Shown one piece after another: positions 1-7,123 of a stretch of 11,560 bases of DNA. The first letter of the stretch is position 1; each line of letters begins with the position of its first letter. The stretch is from Thermoplasmata archaeon. Its GTDB lineage: Archaea; Thermoplasmatota; DTKX01; GCA-020343715. The notes under the pieces were generated by a model, which worked only from the letters and a program-made list of their open reading frames with translations, had not been told where the DNA came from and did no database searches. The position numbers and the translations under genes were made by a program. The stretch lies in the NCBI GenBank assembly GCA_020343715.1, contig CP070808.1, positions 2,050,608 to 2,062,167 on the forward strand, read 5' to 3'.

Positions 1-2
1 CC

Positions 3-35
3 GAGCCCGAGCCTGAACCCGAGCCCGAGCCTGCG
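3..35 (+). repeat. Glu-Pro coding repeat, first visible block
   Basis: In-frame GAG/GAA-CCC/CCT codons encode five Glu-Pro pairs directly before the Met at base 36. They show that the zinc-ribbon protein extends beyond the left edge of the window. Confidence 0.85.
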
Positions 36-1082
36 ATGGAGTTCGAGTGTCCTGAGTGCGGTGCGCCCGTGGCGGAAGACGCTGTGGGTTGCGATGCCTG
101 TGGGCTCTCGTTCGTCGAGGAGGAAGAGGTCCCTCCAGAACCAGAACCGGAACCCGAAGCGGAGCCAGAGCCCGAACCGGAGGAACCTGAGGCTCCCTTG
201 AAAGAGGAACCGACCCCCACAGGACCCGCGCCCGAGAGAGTCGGGAGGGGCCTAATCCTCGGTGGGTACGCTTGTCTGGCATTGGCGGGTCTAGCAATCG
301 TGGGTTACTTCGTGATGTACAATTACGATGTATGGTTCGGAGGGAAGGACGAGATCAACATAGGAGAGCAGCAGCAGCTCTACCTTGACCTCATCCTCTA
401 CAGCGTAATCGGCCTGGTTCCCCTGGGTATAGCCCTGCTCGCCGTAGGCAAGCGCAAGCGGAAGAAGGCGATGGCAGCAGCCGGCAGGCCGGTCGCAGAT
501 GACAAGATGAAGAAGAAAGCTGCCGCCGCTGGTGCAGCCGCGGGAGCCGGAGTGACGGTTGCGGCGGCGGCCAAGATGGCGGAGCCCGAGCTGGAGGCTG
601 AACCAGAGCCTGTCCCGGAACCGGAGCCAGAACCGGAGCCAGAGCCAGAACCGACCCTGGACGAGGTCCTGGGCGAGGAGGGAGATATAGGGTTCGAGTG
701 TCCGGAATGCGGCTCGCCCGTCTCGATGGATGCCACCGAGTGTGAGACCTGCGGGGTCCTGTTCGCGGAACCAGAGGATGACACCGGAGAGGTAGACGAG
801 ATCTCCATCGCCGTGGGAAAGCAGTATCCTCCCCCGGTTGTCACGGAGGCGGAGCTGCCTCCCGCCTACGAGCCTGAACCCGCTGGAAAGGACGACCTGT
901 TCGCCCGGGGCGATGACGCCCCCGCCGAGGAGAAGTCACCGGACCTGGACTTCGGCGAGGACCTGGACGAGGAGTGGGACGACGAGGACGAGGAGTACGT
1001 CTACGAGTGTCCCGAGTGCGGCGGTGAGGTGGCAGAGGACGACCTGATCTGTCCCAACTGCGGCGCAGAGTTCGAGGAGTAG
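3..1082 (+). CDS. Three-zinc-ribbon, two-TM membrane protein (5' partial)
   Basis: The frame is open to the left window edge, encoding Glu-Pro repeats before the first Met at base 36, so the true start lies upstream. Numbered from that Met (348 residues), three short zinc ribbons are visible: C5/C8/C19/C22, C222/C225/C236/C239 and C325/C328/C339/C342, each two CxxC knuckles 10 residues apart. Two hydrophobic helices at about 72-94 and 118-138 are followed by a KRKRKK cluster at 139-144, which suggests that side is cytoplasmic. An Ala/Gly-rich stretch spans 161-180. Glu-Pro linkers precede ribbons 1 and 2, and an Asp/Glu-rich tail (302-320) precedes ribbon 3. The ribbons probably bind zinc and serve as protein or nucleic acid docking modules; the function is unknown. 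The gene ends in TAG, 4 bases from the convergent leuS stop. I am sure it is real and unsure of its role. Confidence 0.9.
   Translation, partial: EPEPEPEPEPAMEFECPECGAPVAEDAVGCDACGLSFVEEEEVPPEPEPEPEAEPEPEPEEPEAPLKEEPTPTGPAPERVGRGLILGGYACLALAGLAIVGYFVMYNYDVWFGGKDEINIGEQQQLYLDLILYSVIGLVPLGIALLAVGKRKRKKAMAAAGRPVADDKMKKKAAAAGAAAGAGVTVAAAAKMAEPELEAEPEPVPEPEPEPEPEPEPTLDEVLGEEGDIGFECPECGSPVSMDATECETCGVLFAEPEDDTGEVDEISIAVGKQYPPPVVTEAELPPAYEPEPAGKDDLFARGDDAPAEEKSPDLDFGEDLDEEWDDEDEEYVYECPECGGEVAEDDLICPNCGAEFEE
135..191 (+). repeat. Glu-Pro coding repeat, second block
   Basis: This codes for Pro-Glu-Pro-Glu tracts at about residues 34-52 of the zinc-ribbon protein, linking ribbon 1 to the first membrane helix. 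Synonymous codons vary (GAA/GAG, CCA/CCG/CCC), so the amino acid repeat rather than recent DNA slippage appears to be maintained. Confidence 0.8.
582..653 (+). repeat. Glu-Pro coding repeat, third block
   Basis: This codes for Glu-Pro pairs at about residues 183-206, between the Ala-rich segment and ribbon 2. The core is a near-perfect 6-base tandem repeat (CCGGAGCCAGAA-like), so copy number may vary between strains. Confidence 0.8.
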
Positions 1083-1086
1083 GTCC

Positions 1087-3984
1087 TCACTCCACGTAGA
1101 TGGCCACCCTTCCCGGGACGGCCTGCTTGGCCTTGTTACCAGGGTCCTCCAGATCTGGATCGTCAGCGGCGACGACGTCGACAGGGCATCCGACCTCCCG
1201 CTCGATGAAGTCCTTGTTCTCCAAAAGGAACTCCGTCTCGTCGGGAAGGGAGGCGATGCGCTCCAGGACGTCGGAGGAGGTCCTGGGGATGTCCCTCACC
1301 AGCTGCTGGGCGAAGGGTGGGACGGCCTTGGAGTTGGCACGCACGGCGGGGTCCGCCATGGCCCCCTTCATCAGGGGTCCCATGTCCAGCTCGTCCCTGG
1401 AGGCCATCTCCACGGCGGCCTCGTGGATGGTCCTCTTCCATGCGGGGGAGGTGTAGAGGCGGACGACCTTAGGCTCGATGCCCGTGATCCGAAGGATCTC
1501 CCTGATGTCGTCCATCGTCGAGACGAGCATCTGCTCACCTGCTATCGCACGCTTGGCCTCAGAATCGGCCTCCACCGGTTCGGGCAGGCTCGAGTCGCAG
1601 ACCATGCCCTCGGCGCCCAGGGCCTCCCACGCCTCCTCGGCCAGGTGGGGTGCCACGGGAGAGAGGATCTGGGTCTGGACCCTCATGGCCCGGTCCATCA
1701 GTTCCCGGTTCGGCTGGTCACCGCACCTGCGGGCGTACCACCTGAGGTTGGCCTGCAGGTCGAAGTAGCCCGCCTTCATGGCCGACCGGAACCTCCAGTT
1801 GTCGAAGTGGTCCCTCACCGTCGCCAGGGTCCTGTTCAGGGCCGCCTCGAACCAGTCGTCGATGGCCAGGCGCTCGTCCCTCCCCTGGTCCCGATGGGCC
1901 TCGATGAAGTCCAGCCACGCGGCGAACCTCCTGGTGGTGGTCCGGGCCGTCTCCGAGTCCCAGTTGGGGTCGTCCACGCCCTCGCCGCCCAGGGCCAGGG
2001 TGAACCGTGACACGTCGGCCCCGTAGTCCGCCAGCACGTTCTTGAGGGGGATGAAGTTGCCCAACGACTTGGACATCTTGTTGCCCTCTACCCGGAGCCA
2101 TCCGTTGACGGCGAAGCCCTTGGGCCACTTGTCCTCGGGGAACAGGGCCGTGTGGTTGAAAATCGAGAAGGTGAGGTGGTTCTGGACCAGGTCCTTGCCC
2201 GAGCCGCGCACGGCGAAGGGGTACCAATAATCGAACTCGGCCCTTGCCTCCTCCAGCTGTGCGGGCTCGCAACCATAGCGGGCGGCCAGCTCCTCCACGT
2301 CCCCGATACCCTCGAAACAGTAAGCGAAGAAGTCCGGGTCTATCTTGTCCTCGGCCACGATGCCCATGTGCTGCAGGTGCTTGTTGACGGTGTAGAACGC
2401 CATGTAGACGGTGCTGTCGGACAGGGACTCGATGACCCACTGTTCCTCCCAGGGGAGGCGGGTGCCCAGGCCGAACTCGCGGGTGCAGGCCCAGTCCTGG
2501 AGCCAGTCGATGACGTAGTCGAACTGCTTGCGCACGGCGGGGGGGTAGATGTCCATCCGGTCCAGGGCGGCGTGCACCCTGGCCTTCCAGTCGGCGTCCC
2601 CGTAGGCGATGAACCACTGGTCGGTGACCACCTTTACCACGGAGGGGGTGAGGCAGCGACACACCACCTCCCCGGAGGGCTCGTACATGATGGTGGCCTC
2701 CCCGGCCTCGATCAGGTCGTCCTTGACCCGGTCCTTGGCCTCCTCCACCTTCATACCGGCGTACTTAGGGATGGTGTCAAGCATGGTGCCGGCGTAGAAA
2801 CCGTGCTTGTACACCTCCTCCTTGGCCCTCTGGAGCTTCTTCCGGTCGTACTGGTCCTCGATCTCCATCTCCTCGCAGATGTCCACTGCGGGGAGGGTGC
2901 CCATGCCCTCCGTCTCGATGATGGCGATGGGTTCGATGGCCTCGATCATGTCCGGGTCCAGACCCCATCGCTCTACCTCATCGGGGTCCCGCTTCAGGTC
3001 CAACAGGCCCATCCAATCGTCGGGGGCGTCCGAGGGGACGGACGTGACGATGCCCGTGCCCACCGATGGGTCGCAGAAGCCCGAGGGCAGGATCGGTATA
3101 TCCCGACCGATTCCCGGGGCCCTCACCGTCCTGCCCAGCAGCTCCTCGCCCATCACGAAGCCGCGGGTCTCGATCTCGAGCTCCTGGTAGCTGAGCTTTT
3201 CAAAGGCCTCCTTGGAGGCTATCCACACCTCGTCTTCCACCTGGGCCCGCCGGTACTCCACGTCCGGGTCGACCCAAAGGTTGGTCTGGCCGTAGACGGT
3301 CTCCGGCCTCTAGGTGGCCGCCACGATGATGTCGTCGGAGCCCTCCAGCCTGAACTTGAGCAGGGTGTACTCCTGGGGCGTCTCGCCCTCGCCGGAGACC
3401 CTGGCGTGGTCGCCGACGGGCGAGTTGTCCAGGGGGCACCAGATGACCGGGTGCCTCCCCTTGACCACCAGTCCATTCTCGTGAAGCTTGGTGAACTGCC
3501 ACCTGACGAAGGAGTCGTAGTACGGGTTGAGCTCGGTGGTGATGAAGGACCTGCGCCAGTCCACACCGACCCCGAGCCTCTCCAGGAAGTCCTTCGTGAC
3601 CACGGGGAAGTACTCCGTCCAGTAGACGGGGTCGCCCATTCTGTCGATGTGCTCTTGGGGTACTCCCATCTCCTGGAGGATGCGGAGCTGGCTCTCCTCG
3701 CCGTCTGCAACGCGCTTAGCCGCGGCGACGATGGGGGTTCCGGTGCAGTGGAAGGCGAAGGGCCATAGGACGTTGTACCCCAGCAGCCGGTGGTACCGGG
3801 CAGCGATCTCCAGCTGGAGGAGCGTGAACGTGTGGCCGATGTGCAGGTACCCGTTCATGTACGGGTACGGGAAGTTCACGAAGTAGGGCTCCCTGTCCGG
3901 GTCGGGTTCCGATTCGAAGGACCCGGCCTCGGTCCAGCGCCGCTGCCATTTCTCCTCTACGCTCCAAGGGTCATACTCGGTCAT
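1087..3984 (-). CDS. leuS: Leucyl-tRNA synthetase, interrupted by an in-frame TAG
   Basis: Class I synthetase that charges tRNA-Leu with leucine in the cytoplasm. The ATG at 3984 is chosen because an AGAGGTGGG ribosome site precedes it and the protein starts MTEYDPWSVEEKW as expected for the family. The HIGH motif is at residues 48-51 and KMSKS at 636-640. The CP1 editing domain begins at RPETVYG (226-232), and the VPSDAPDD segment of the editing site is present. The C-terminus (VPGRVAIYVE) is archaeal in type. Total length is 965 codons before TGA, normal for archaeal LeuRS. Codon 225 is TAG (3312-3310), in frame, with no indel and no other stop over the remaining 740 codons. Translation stopping there would give a 224-residue fragment lacking editing, KMSKS and anticodon-binding regions. 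The gene could be read through, recently mutated or misread. The identity is certain; the expression mode is not. Confidence 0.96.
3310..3312 (-). other. In-frame amber codon 225 of leuS
   Basis: On the minus strand the codons read GTG GCG GCC ACC TAG AGG CCG GAG ACC. In the archaeal family the residue before RPET is, as I recall, usually a hydrophobic residue such as Leu. Leucine codons here are mostly CTG and CTC, from which TAG needs two changes; from TTG it needs one. The reading frame is the same on both sides (3310 and 1087 differ by a multiple of three). Confidence 0.97.
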
Positions 3985-4001
3985 AGACCCACCTCTGTCG
4001 G

Positions 4002-4017
4002 TACCGGCGGTCCGGTA
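4002..4017 (-). promoter_or_regulatory. Dyad at the predicted leuS transcription start
   Basis: The minus strand carries TACCGG-ACCG-CCGGTA, a perfect 6-base inverted repeat with a 4-base spacer. It lies between the TATA box and the ATG and is flanked by two GGTACC sites (4000-4005 and 4018-4023) that could form an alternative hairpin. It could be an operator or a leader hairpin; no regulator is known from the window. Confidence 0.35.
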
Positions 4018-4027
4018 GGTACCAGGT

Positions 4028-4038
4028 GGATAAATACC
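4028..4038 (-). promoter_or_regulatory. TATA-like box of leuS
   Basis: On the minus strand this reads GGTATTTATCC, the only AT-rich island upstream of leuS. It lies about 49 bases before the ATG, which predicts a start site near 4007 and a short leader that still includes the ribosome site. Confidence 0.6.
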
Positions 4039-4068
4039 TAACTGTCCCGCCACGCTGTGGCCGTCAAC

Positions 4069-4078
4069 ATTCAAATAG
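4069..4078 (+). promoter_or_regulatory. Possible TATA box of the coiled-coil gene
   Basis: The AT-rich stretch ATTCAAATAG lies 65 bases before the ATG at 4134, in the 149-base divergent region shared with leuS. The match to the archaeal consensus is moderate. Confidence 0.4.
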
Positions 4079-4133
4079 GCCACAGGACCATGCCACAATC
4101 CCATCCGGGTCCGTGCCATAGGGGGTTGATTCC

Positions 4134-4580
4134 ATGAGGCCAGACTACAAGAGGGAGTTCGAGAAGGAGAGGCAGAGACTGGCCCAGCTCTGGGACGCCT
4201 ATGAGCTCCAGGGAGCCGAGATGAACAAGCTCCAGCGCCATGTGGAGCGGCTCGAGCTGACGGTGCACGAGAAGGACCAGAAGATAGCGGCCCTCAAGGA
4301 GGCCAAGGCCGTCGGCAAGATGGGCAAGTGGGGAGGGGAGAAGGAGCTGACCCGGACCCGAGACGCCCTCAAGGACGCAGAGCTGGAGATCAAGCTGTTG
4401 ACGGACAACCTTAGGGAACAGCAGGAGACCACCAAGGGTCTCCGGGAGATGGCCCAGGACCTGAGCCTCCAGGTAGAGGAGGTCAGGAAGGAGGTCATGG
4501 AGCGGGACAGGCTGATCAACCAGCTCAAGACGATGCTCGAATCGAAGGACGAGGAGCTGGCTCGGCTCAGGACCCCCTAG
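4134..4580 (+). CDS. Small coiled-coil protein of unknown function
   Basis: 148 residues, strongly charged and almost wholly helical in character (long runs of Glu, Lys, Arg, Leu and Gln with heptad-like spacing). A break near residues 58-70 (KAVGKMGKWGGEK) separates two coiled coils of roughly 55 and 75 residues. There is no signal peptide, membrane segment, Cys cluster or catalytic motif, so a cytoplasmic oligomerising or scaffold protein is likely. The start ATG follows GGGGGTTGAT, a weak ribosome site. The gene is divergent from leuS. Its TAG stop overlaps the TAG stop of the convergent Hps-RraA gene within one CTAG. Codon use matches its neighbours. I do not recognise the family. Confidence 0.85.
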   Translation: MRPDYKREFEKERQRLAQLWDAYELQGAEMNKLQRHVERLELTVHEKDQKIAALKEAKAVGKMGKWGGEKELTRTRDALKDAELEIKLLTDNLREQQETTKGLREMAQDLSLQVEEVRKEVMERDRLINQLKTMLESKDEELARLRTP

Positions 4581-5875
4581 CCGACCCTCTCCCATTTCTC
4601 CAGTTCCAACTGCGACGAGAGGGTGGAGCCCCTCCTTATCTCCTCTCGGAGGCGGTTCTCCATCTCCAGGACGTTGAGGGCGCGGTTGGCTATCTCCACC
4701 AGGCGCTCCTGGTCTATTACCACCAGGCCCGACTCGTCGCCCACTATCCAGTCTCCGGTGCGGACCGTCTGGCCACCCACGACCACCTCCACGCCGATCT
4801 CGCCGTGGCCCTTGGGCTCACCGGCGTCGGGCACGAAGTGCCGGGCCCAGACGGGGAACTCGATGTCCCGGATGTCCTGGACGTCCCTGGTGGCGCCGTC
4901 GATGACCACCCCCGCCAGGCCCTTGACCTTGCACGAGTTGCTGGCCAGCTCGCCCCAGACGGCTATCTCGCCACCTTGGGCGTCGATGACCAGAACGTCC
5001 CCGGGCCCCGCCCGGTCGATGGCCTCCACCGCCTTGGCCCAGTCGCCGTTGATGGTGGACACGGTGAGGGCGGGTCCCGCCATCTTCACCCCCCGGTCCA
5101 CCACGGGCCGCAGGCCCTTGATGGAGCCCTTGTGGTGTTGGGCGTCGGACACGTTGGACGTGGACACCTTCATGAGGGCCTCGCGCACGTCCTCCATCTT
5201 GTACTTCTTGAACAGCTCGGTGTCGATGGCCTCGCCCTTGGCCAGGCCCTCTTTGATGACCTTGGCGGCCTCGGTGGGTTGCTCCGCCTTGATGATGGCG
5301 CCTCCCACGATGACGATGGTCGCACCGGCGTCAACGACGGCGGCAGCCGTCTCGGAGTTGACGCCCCCCGCCACGGCCACCGGCACGTCCACGGACCCCG
5401 CGACCTCCCTCACGTTCTCCACGGGGTCCAGGCCCATCATCTGCTTGTCGATGCTCACGTGGACGCACACGTGATGGACGCCCATCTCGGCCGCCTCCTT
5501 CGCTCTGGCGACCCGGTCTGGGATGCCGATGAGGTCCACCGCCACCTTTACGCCGTACTTGCGGCCCGCCCGGACGGCGTCCCGGATGGTCTCGTCGTCG
5601 GCGGCGCCCAGGACGTGGACCACGTCCGCCCCAGCCTTGGCGGCCATCTCCACCTCGTAGGCCCCGGTGTCCATGACCTTCATGTCGGCGACGATGGTAC
5701 GGTCGGGGAAGGCCCGCTTCAGCTCGCGCACAGCCTCCATGCCCTCGGACTTGATTAGGGGGGTGCCTGCCTCGAGCCAGTCTGCTCCGCCCTCCACGGC
5801 CTCCCGGGCGATCTCCATCGCCCGCTTGAGGTGCATCATGTCCAGGGCCACCTGTAGAACGGGAGCGTCCATCAT
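4577..5875 (-). CDS. Bifunctional 3-hexulose-6-phosphate synthase / RraA-like protein
   Basis: 432 residues in two domains. Residues 5-212 form an OMP-decarboxylase-type TIM barrel of the hexulose-6-phosphate synthase family, with the ADMKVMDTG motif at 63-71 (Asp64, Lys66, Asp69) and the phosphate-binding VAVAGGVNSE and VIVGGAII strands. In archaea such enzymes interconvert hexulose 6-phosphate with ribulose 5-phosphate plus formaldehyde, often to supply pentoses. Residues about 228-432 form an RraA-like domain with GGEIAVWGE (301-309) and DGATRD (326-331); Arg330 and Asp331 match the pair used by class II pyruvate aldolases of this fold, so it may be catalytic rather than a ribonuclease regulator. 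Hps-RraA fusions are known in archaea. The start at 5875 (Met-Met-Asp) follows an AGGTGAT site. The gene stands alone with its own promoter. No 6-phospho-3-hexuloisomerase gene is visible in the window. Confidence 0.93.
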   Translation of the reverse strand: MMDAPVLQVALDMMHLKRAMEIAREAVEGGADWLEAGTPLIKSEGMEAVRELKRAFPDRTIVADMKVMDTGAYEVEMAAKAGADVVHVLGAADDETIRDAVRAGRKYGVKVAVDLIGIPDRVARAKEAAEMGVHHVCVHVSIDKQMMGLDPVENVREVAGSVDVPVAVAGGVNSETAAAVVDAGATIVIVGGAIIKAEQPTEAAKVIKEGLAKGEAIDTELFKKYKMEDVREALMKVSTSNVSDAQHHKGSIKGLRPVVDRGVKMAGPALTVSTINGDWAKAVEAIDRAGPGDVLVIDAQGGEIAVWGELASNSCKVKGLAGVVIDGATRDVQDIRDIEFPVWARHFVPDAGEPKGHGEIGVEVVVGGQTVRTGDWIVGDESGLVVIDQERLVEIANRALNVLEMENRLREEIRRGSTLSSQLELEKWERVG

Positions 5876-5910
5876 GGCATCACCTAGCGGGCCGTAACCA
5901 TCCTAGGGGC

Positions 5911-5918
5911 GTAATAAG
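5911..5918 (-). promoter_or_regulatory. TATA-like box of the Hps-RraA gene
   Basis: The minus strand reads CTTATTAC about 36 bases before the ATG, within the 65-base gap to the prepilin peptidase stop. It predicts a short leader of about 12-15 bases containing the AGGTGAT ribosome site. The Hps-RraA gene is therefore probably transcribed separately from the peptidase gene. Confidence 0.5.
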
Positions 5919-5940
5919 GTTATTCCCGGGGCCACTCGCA

Positions 5941-6939
5941 TCATCCGATGATGGCTCCCATGATGGCCAGGAGGATGTTGCCGAAGAAGATCGCCAGCAG
6001 TAGGCCGACGAACAGGGGGACCATGAACGGGATCTTGGGACTAACGTAGACCGTGGTCTCCTTCTGGTCCCTGAGGATGGCCAGCGCCCGGGCGCGGGCC
6101 AGCTCCGCCTTCTTGGACCGGCCTGGCCACATCCTCCGGGTCACCTGGGTCGACCCCTCCTCCGCCTCGTACATCAGCCAGAGGTGGCCATCCTCCACCT
6201 GGTCGATGGGGACTGGGTAGCCGAACACCGCCTCGGGGAACCTCAATGGGCCCCTGATTGCGCTCATGATGACGAACGCCAGGGGCATGAGGGCGCTGAT
6301 TATGGCCGCGTTCAGCAGGACCCCCAGGGCGAAGGGGAACCAGATCATCTCCTCGGGTGCCTCGACCAGTGGGAACATCTCGCCGAGGGGCTGCACGGGA
6401 TAGATGACGGCCAGCGTCATCAGCGCCTTGGCGTCACCGCCCCCGTGGAGGACACGGGTCATGTAAAGGCCCAGGGCCAGGGCGATGGTGAGGACCGAAC
6501 CGGTGATGTAGATGTAGACGTCGGAGCCGCTGCCCACGTGGTCGATCGCGAGCACCATGACGGCGATGGACAGGGCGATGAGTAGGCCCGACACGGCCAG
6601 GTCCGCGATGTAGACCCTGGCCTCCTCAGGGGTCAGCTCCCGCCCCTCGTCCTCCTCGTCGGGGGGCATGACAGGCCATAGCTCGCCACCGGTGACGGTG
6701 ACGGCGAATATCGCTGCGACGGGGAACGCCATCAGCAGGTGCCATCCCGTGGACCCCTCGACCATGGACAGGTCCACCACCAGGAGCCCTATCCCGATCC
6801 CGGCGGCCACGTACCAGAACACGTTGGGCACCCTGCGGGTACGCAGGTCGGTGATGGACGCCAGCCCCAGGACGACGACCCCCACGAGAATGCGACCTAG
6901 GTCGACGGCGGTGGAGGCGTCCGTCCCCGAGAGGGCCAT
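5941..6939 (-). CDS. A24-family prepilin peptidase (FlaK/PibD/EppA type)
   Basis: 332-residue polytopic membrane aspartyl protease that cleaves type III signal peptides of archaeal pilins or archaellins. Two catalytic aspartates are visible: Asp31 in DLRTRRVPN (31-39), just after the first helix, and Asp169 in GGGDAK (166-171), the GxGD motif. Hydrophobic segments flank both, and the C-terminus (about 308-332) is a further membrane helix after PKIPFMVP. There is an acidic loop at 92-105 (PPDEEDEGRELTPE). No methylase domain or Cys tetrad, as in bacterial bifunctional enzymes, is present. The ATG at 6939 has no ribosome site upstream, but the TATA box lies about 27 bases away, so a leaderless mRNA is likely. 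No pilin or archaellin gene lies nearby, so its substrates must be encoded elsewhere. Confidence 0.92.
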   Translation of the reverse strand: MALSGTDASTAVDLGRILVGVVVLGLASITDLRTRRVPNVFWYVAAGIGIGLLVVDLSMVEGSTGWHLLMAFPVAAIFAVTVTGGELWPVMPPDEEDEGRELTPEEARVYIADLAVSGLLIALSIAVMVLAIDHVGSGSDVYIYITGSVLTIALALGLYMTRVLHGGGDAKALMTLAVIYPVQPLGEMFPLVEAPEEMIWFPFALGVLLNAAIISALMPLAFVIMSAIRGPLRFPEAVFGYPVPIDQVEDGHLWLMYEAEEGSTQVTRRMWPGRSKKAELARARALAILRDQKETTVYVSPKIPFMVPLFVGLLLAIFFGNILLAIMGAIIG

Positions 6940-6942
6940 GTG

Positions 6943-6956
6943 ACAGGGAGCCCTGT
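6943..6956. promoter_or_regulatory. Palindrome between TATA box and start of the prepilin peptidase
   Basis: ACAGGG-AG-CCCTGT is a perfect 6-base inverted repeat with a 2-base spacer. It fills most of the stretch between the TATA box and the predicted transcription start, the usual place for a repressor site that blocks archaeal preinitiation complexes. The regulator is unknown. Confidence 0.4.
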
Positions 6957-6960
6957 GGTC

Positions 6961-6972
6961 GGTATATATGCC
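6961..6972 (-). promoter_or_regulatory. TATA box of the prepilin peptidase gene
   Basis: The minus strand reads GGCATATATACC, the best TATA box in the window. Its centre is about 27 bases from the ATG at 6939, so transcription should start at or next to the start codon, giving a leaderless message. Confidence 0.7.
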
Positions 6973-7048
6973 TTGCCGTGTGGGTCTCGCCAGACATAGC
7001 CAGCATGCCTGTTTCTCAATTCACAGAACCGAGAAGTTTGAAACAACC

Positions 7049-7058
7049 CTTAAATATG
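7049..7058 (+). promoter_or_regulatory. TATA box of the KaiC-like operon
   Basis: CTTAAATATG, preceded by GTTTGAAAC (7036-7044), a 9-base palindrome in the BRE region. It predicts a start near 7080 and a leader of about 45 bases. The divergent 184-base region 6940-7123 otherwise shows only short inverted repeats, such as GGCA-n5-TGCC near 7087. Confidence 0.65.
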
Positions 7059-7123
7059 CGCGGATTGATAGCCTGACCTGAGTTAGGGCAGATTTTGCCA
7101 GTTCGAAGGAGTCTGAGGGAGCC

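Noticed and set aside
36..38. ATG at 36 as the start of the zinc-ribbon protein
   Set aside because: The same frame is open to the window edge and encodes Glu-Pro repeats like those inside the protein, and no ribosome site precedes the ATG.
3261..3312. Restart of translation at GTG 3261 to make a natural two-piece LeuRS
   Set aside because: No ribosome site precedes that GTG, and the restarted piece would lose RPETVYG of the editing domain. The known split LeuRS of Aquifex divides elsewhere. Not excluded, but unsupported.
3310..3312. Frameshift or indel as the cause of the leuS interruption
   Set aside because: The conserved protein sequence continues in the same frame directly on both sides of the TAG.
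3310..3312. Selenocysteine recoding
   Set aside because: Selenocysteine uses TGA, and no Cys is expected at this site.
2152..3768. Long + strand open frame of 538 codons across leuS
   Set aside because: It is antisense to leuS, rich in Val, Gly, Asp and His as expected from a reversed GC-rich gene, and matches no family. It is a shadow frame.
3985..4119. LeuRS start extended upstream to 4119
   Set aside because: The extra 45 residues do not resemble LeuRS, cross the TATA box and dyads, and the ATG at 3984 has a good ribosome site.
4623..5758. Two + strand open frames antisense to the Hps-RraA gene
   Set aside because: The minus strand product is a clear two-domain enzyme; the + strand products are low-complexity shadows with no ribosome site or motif.
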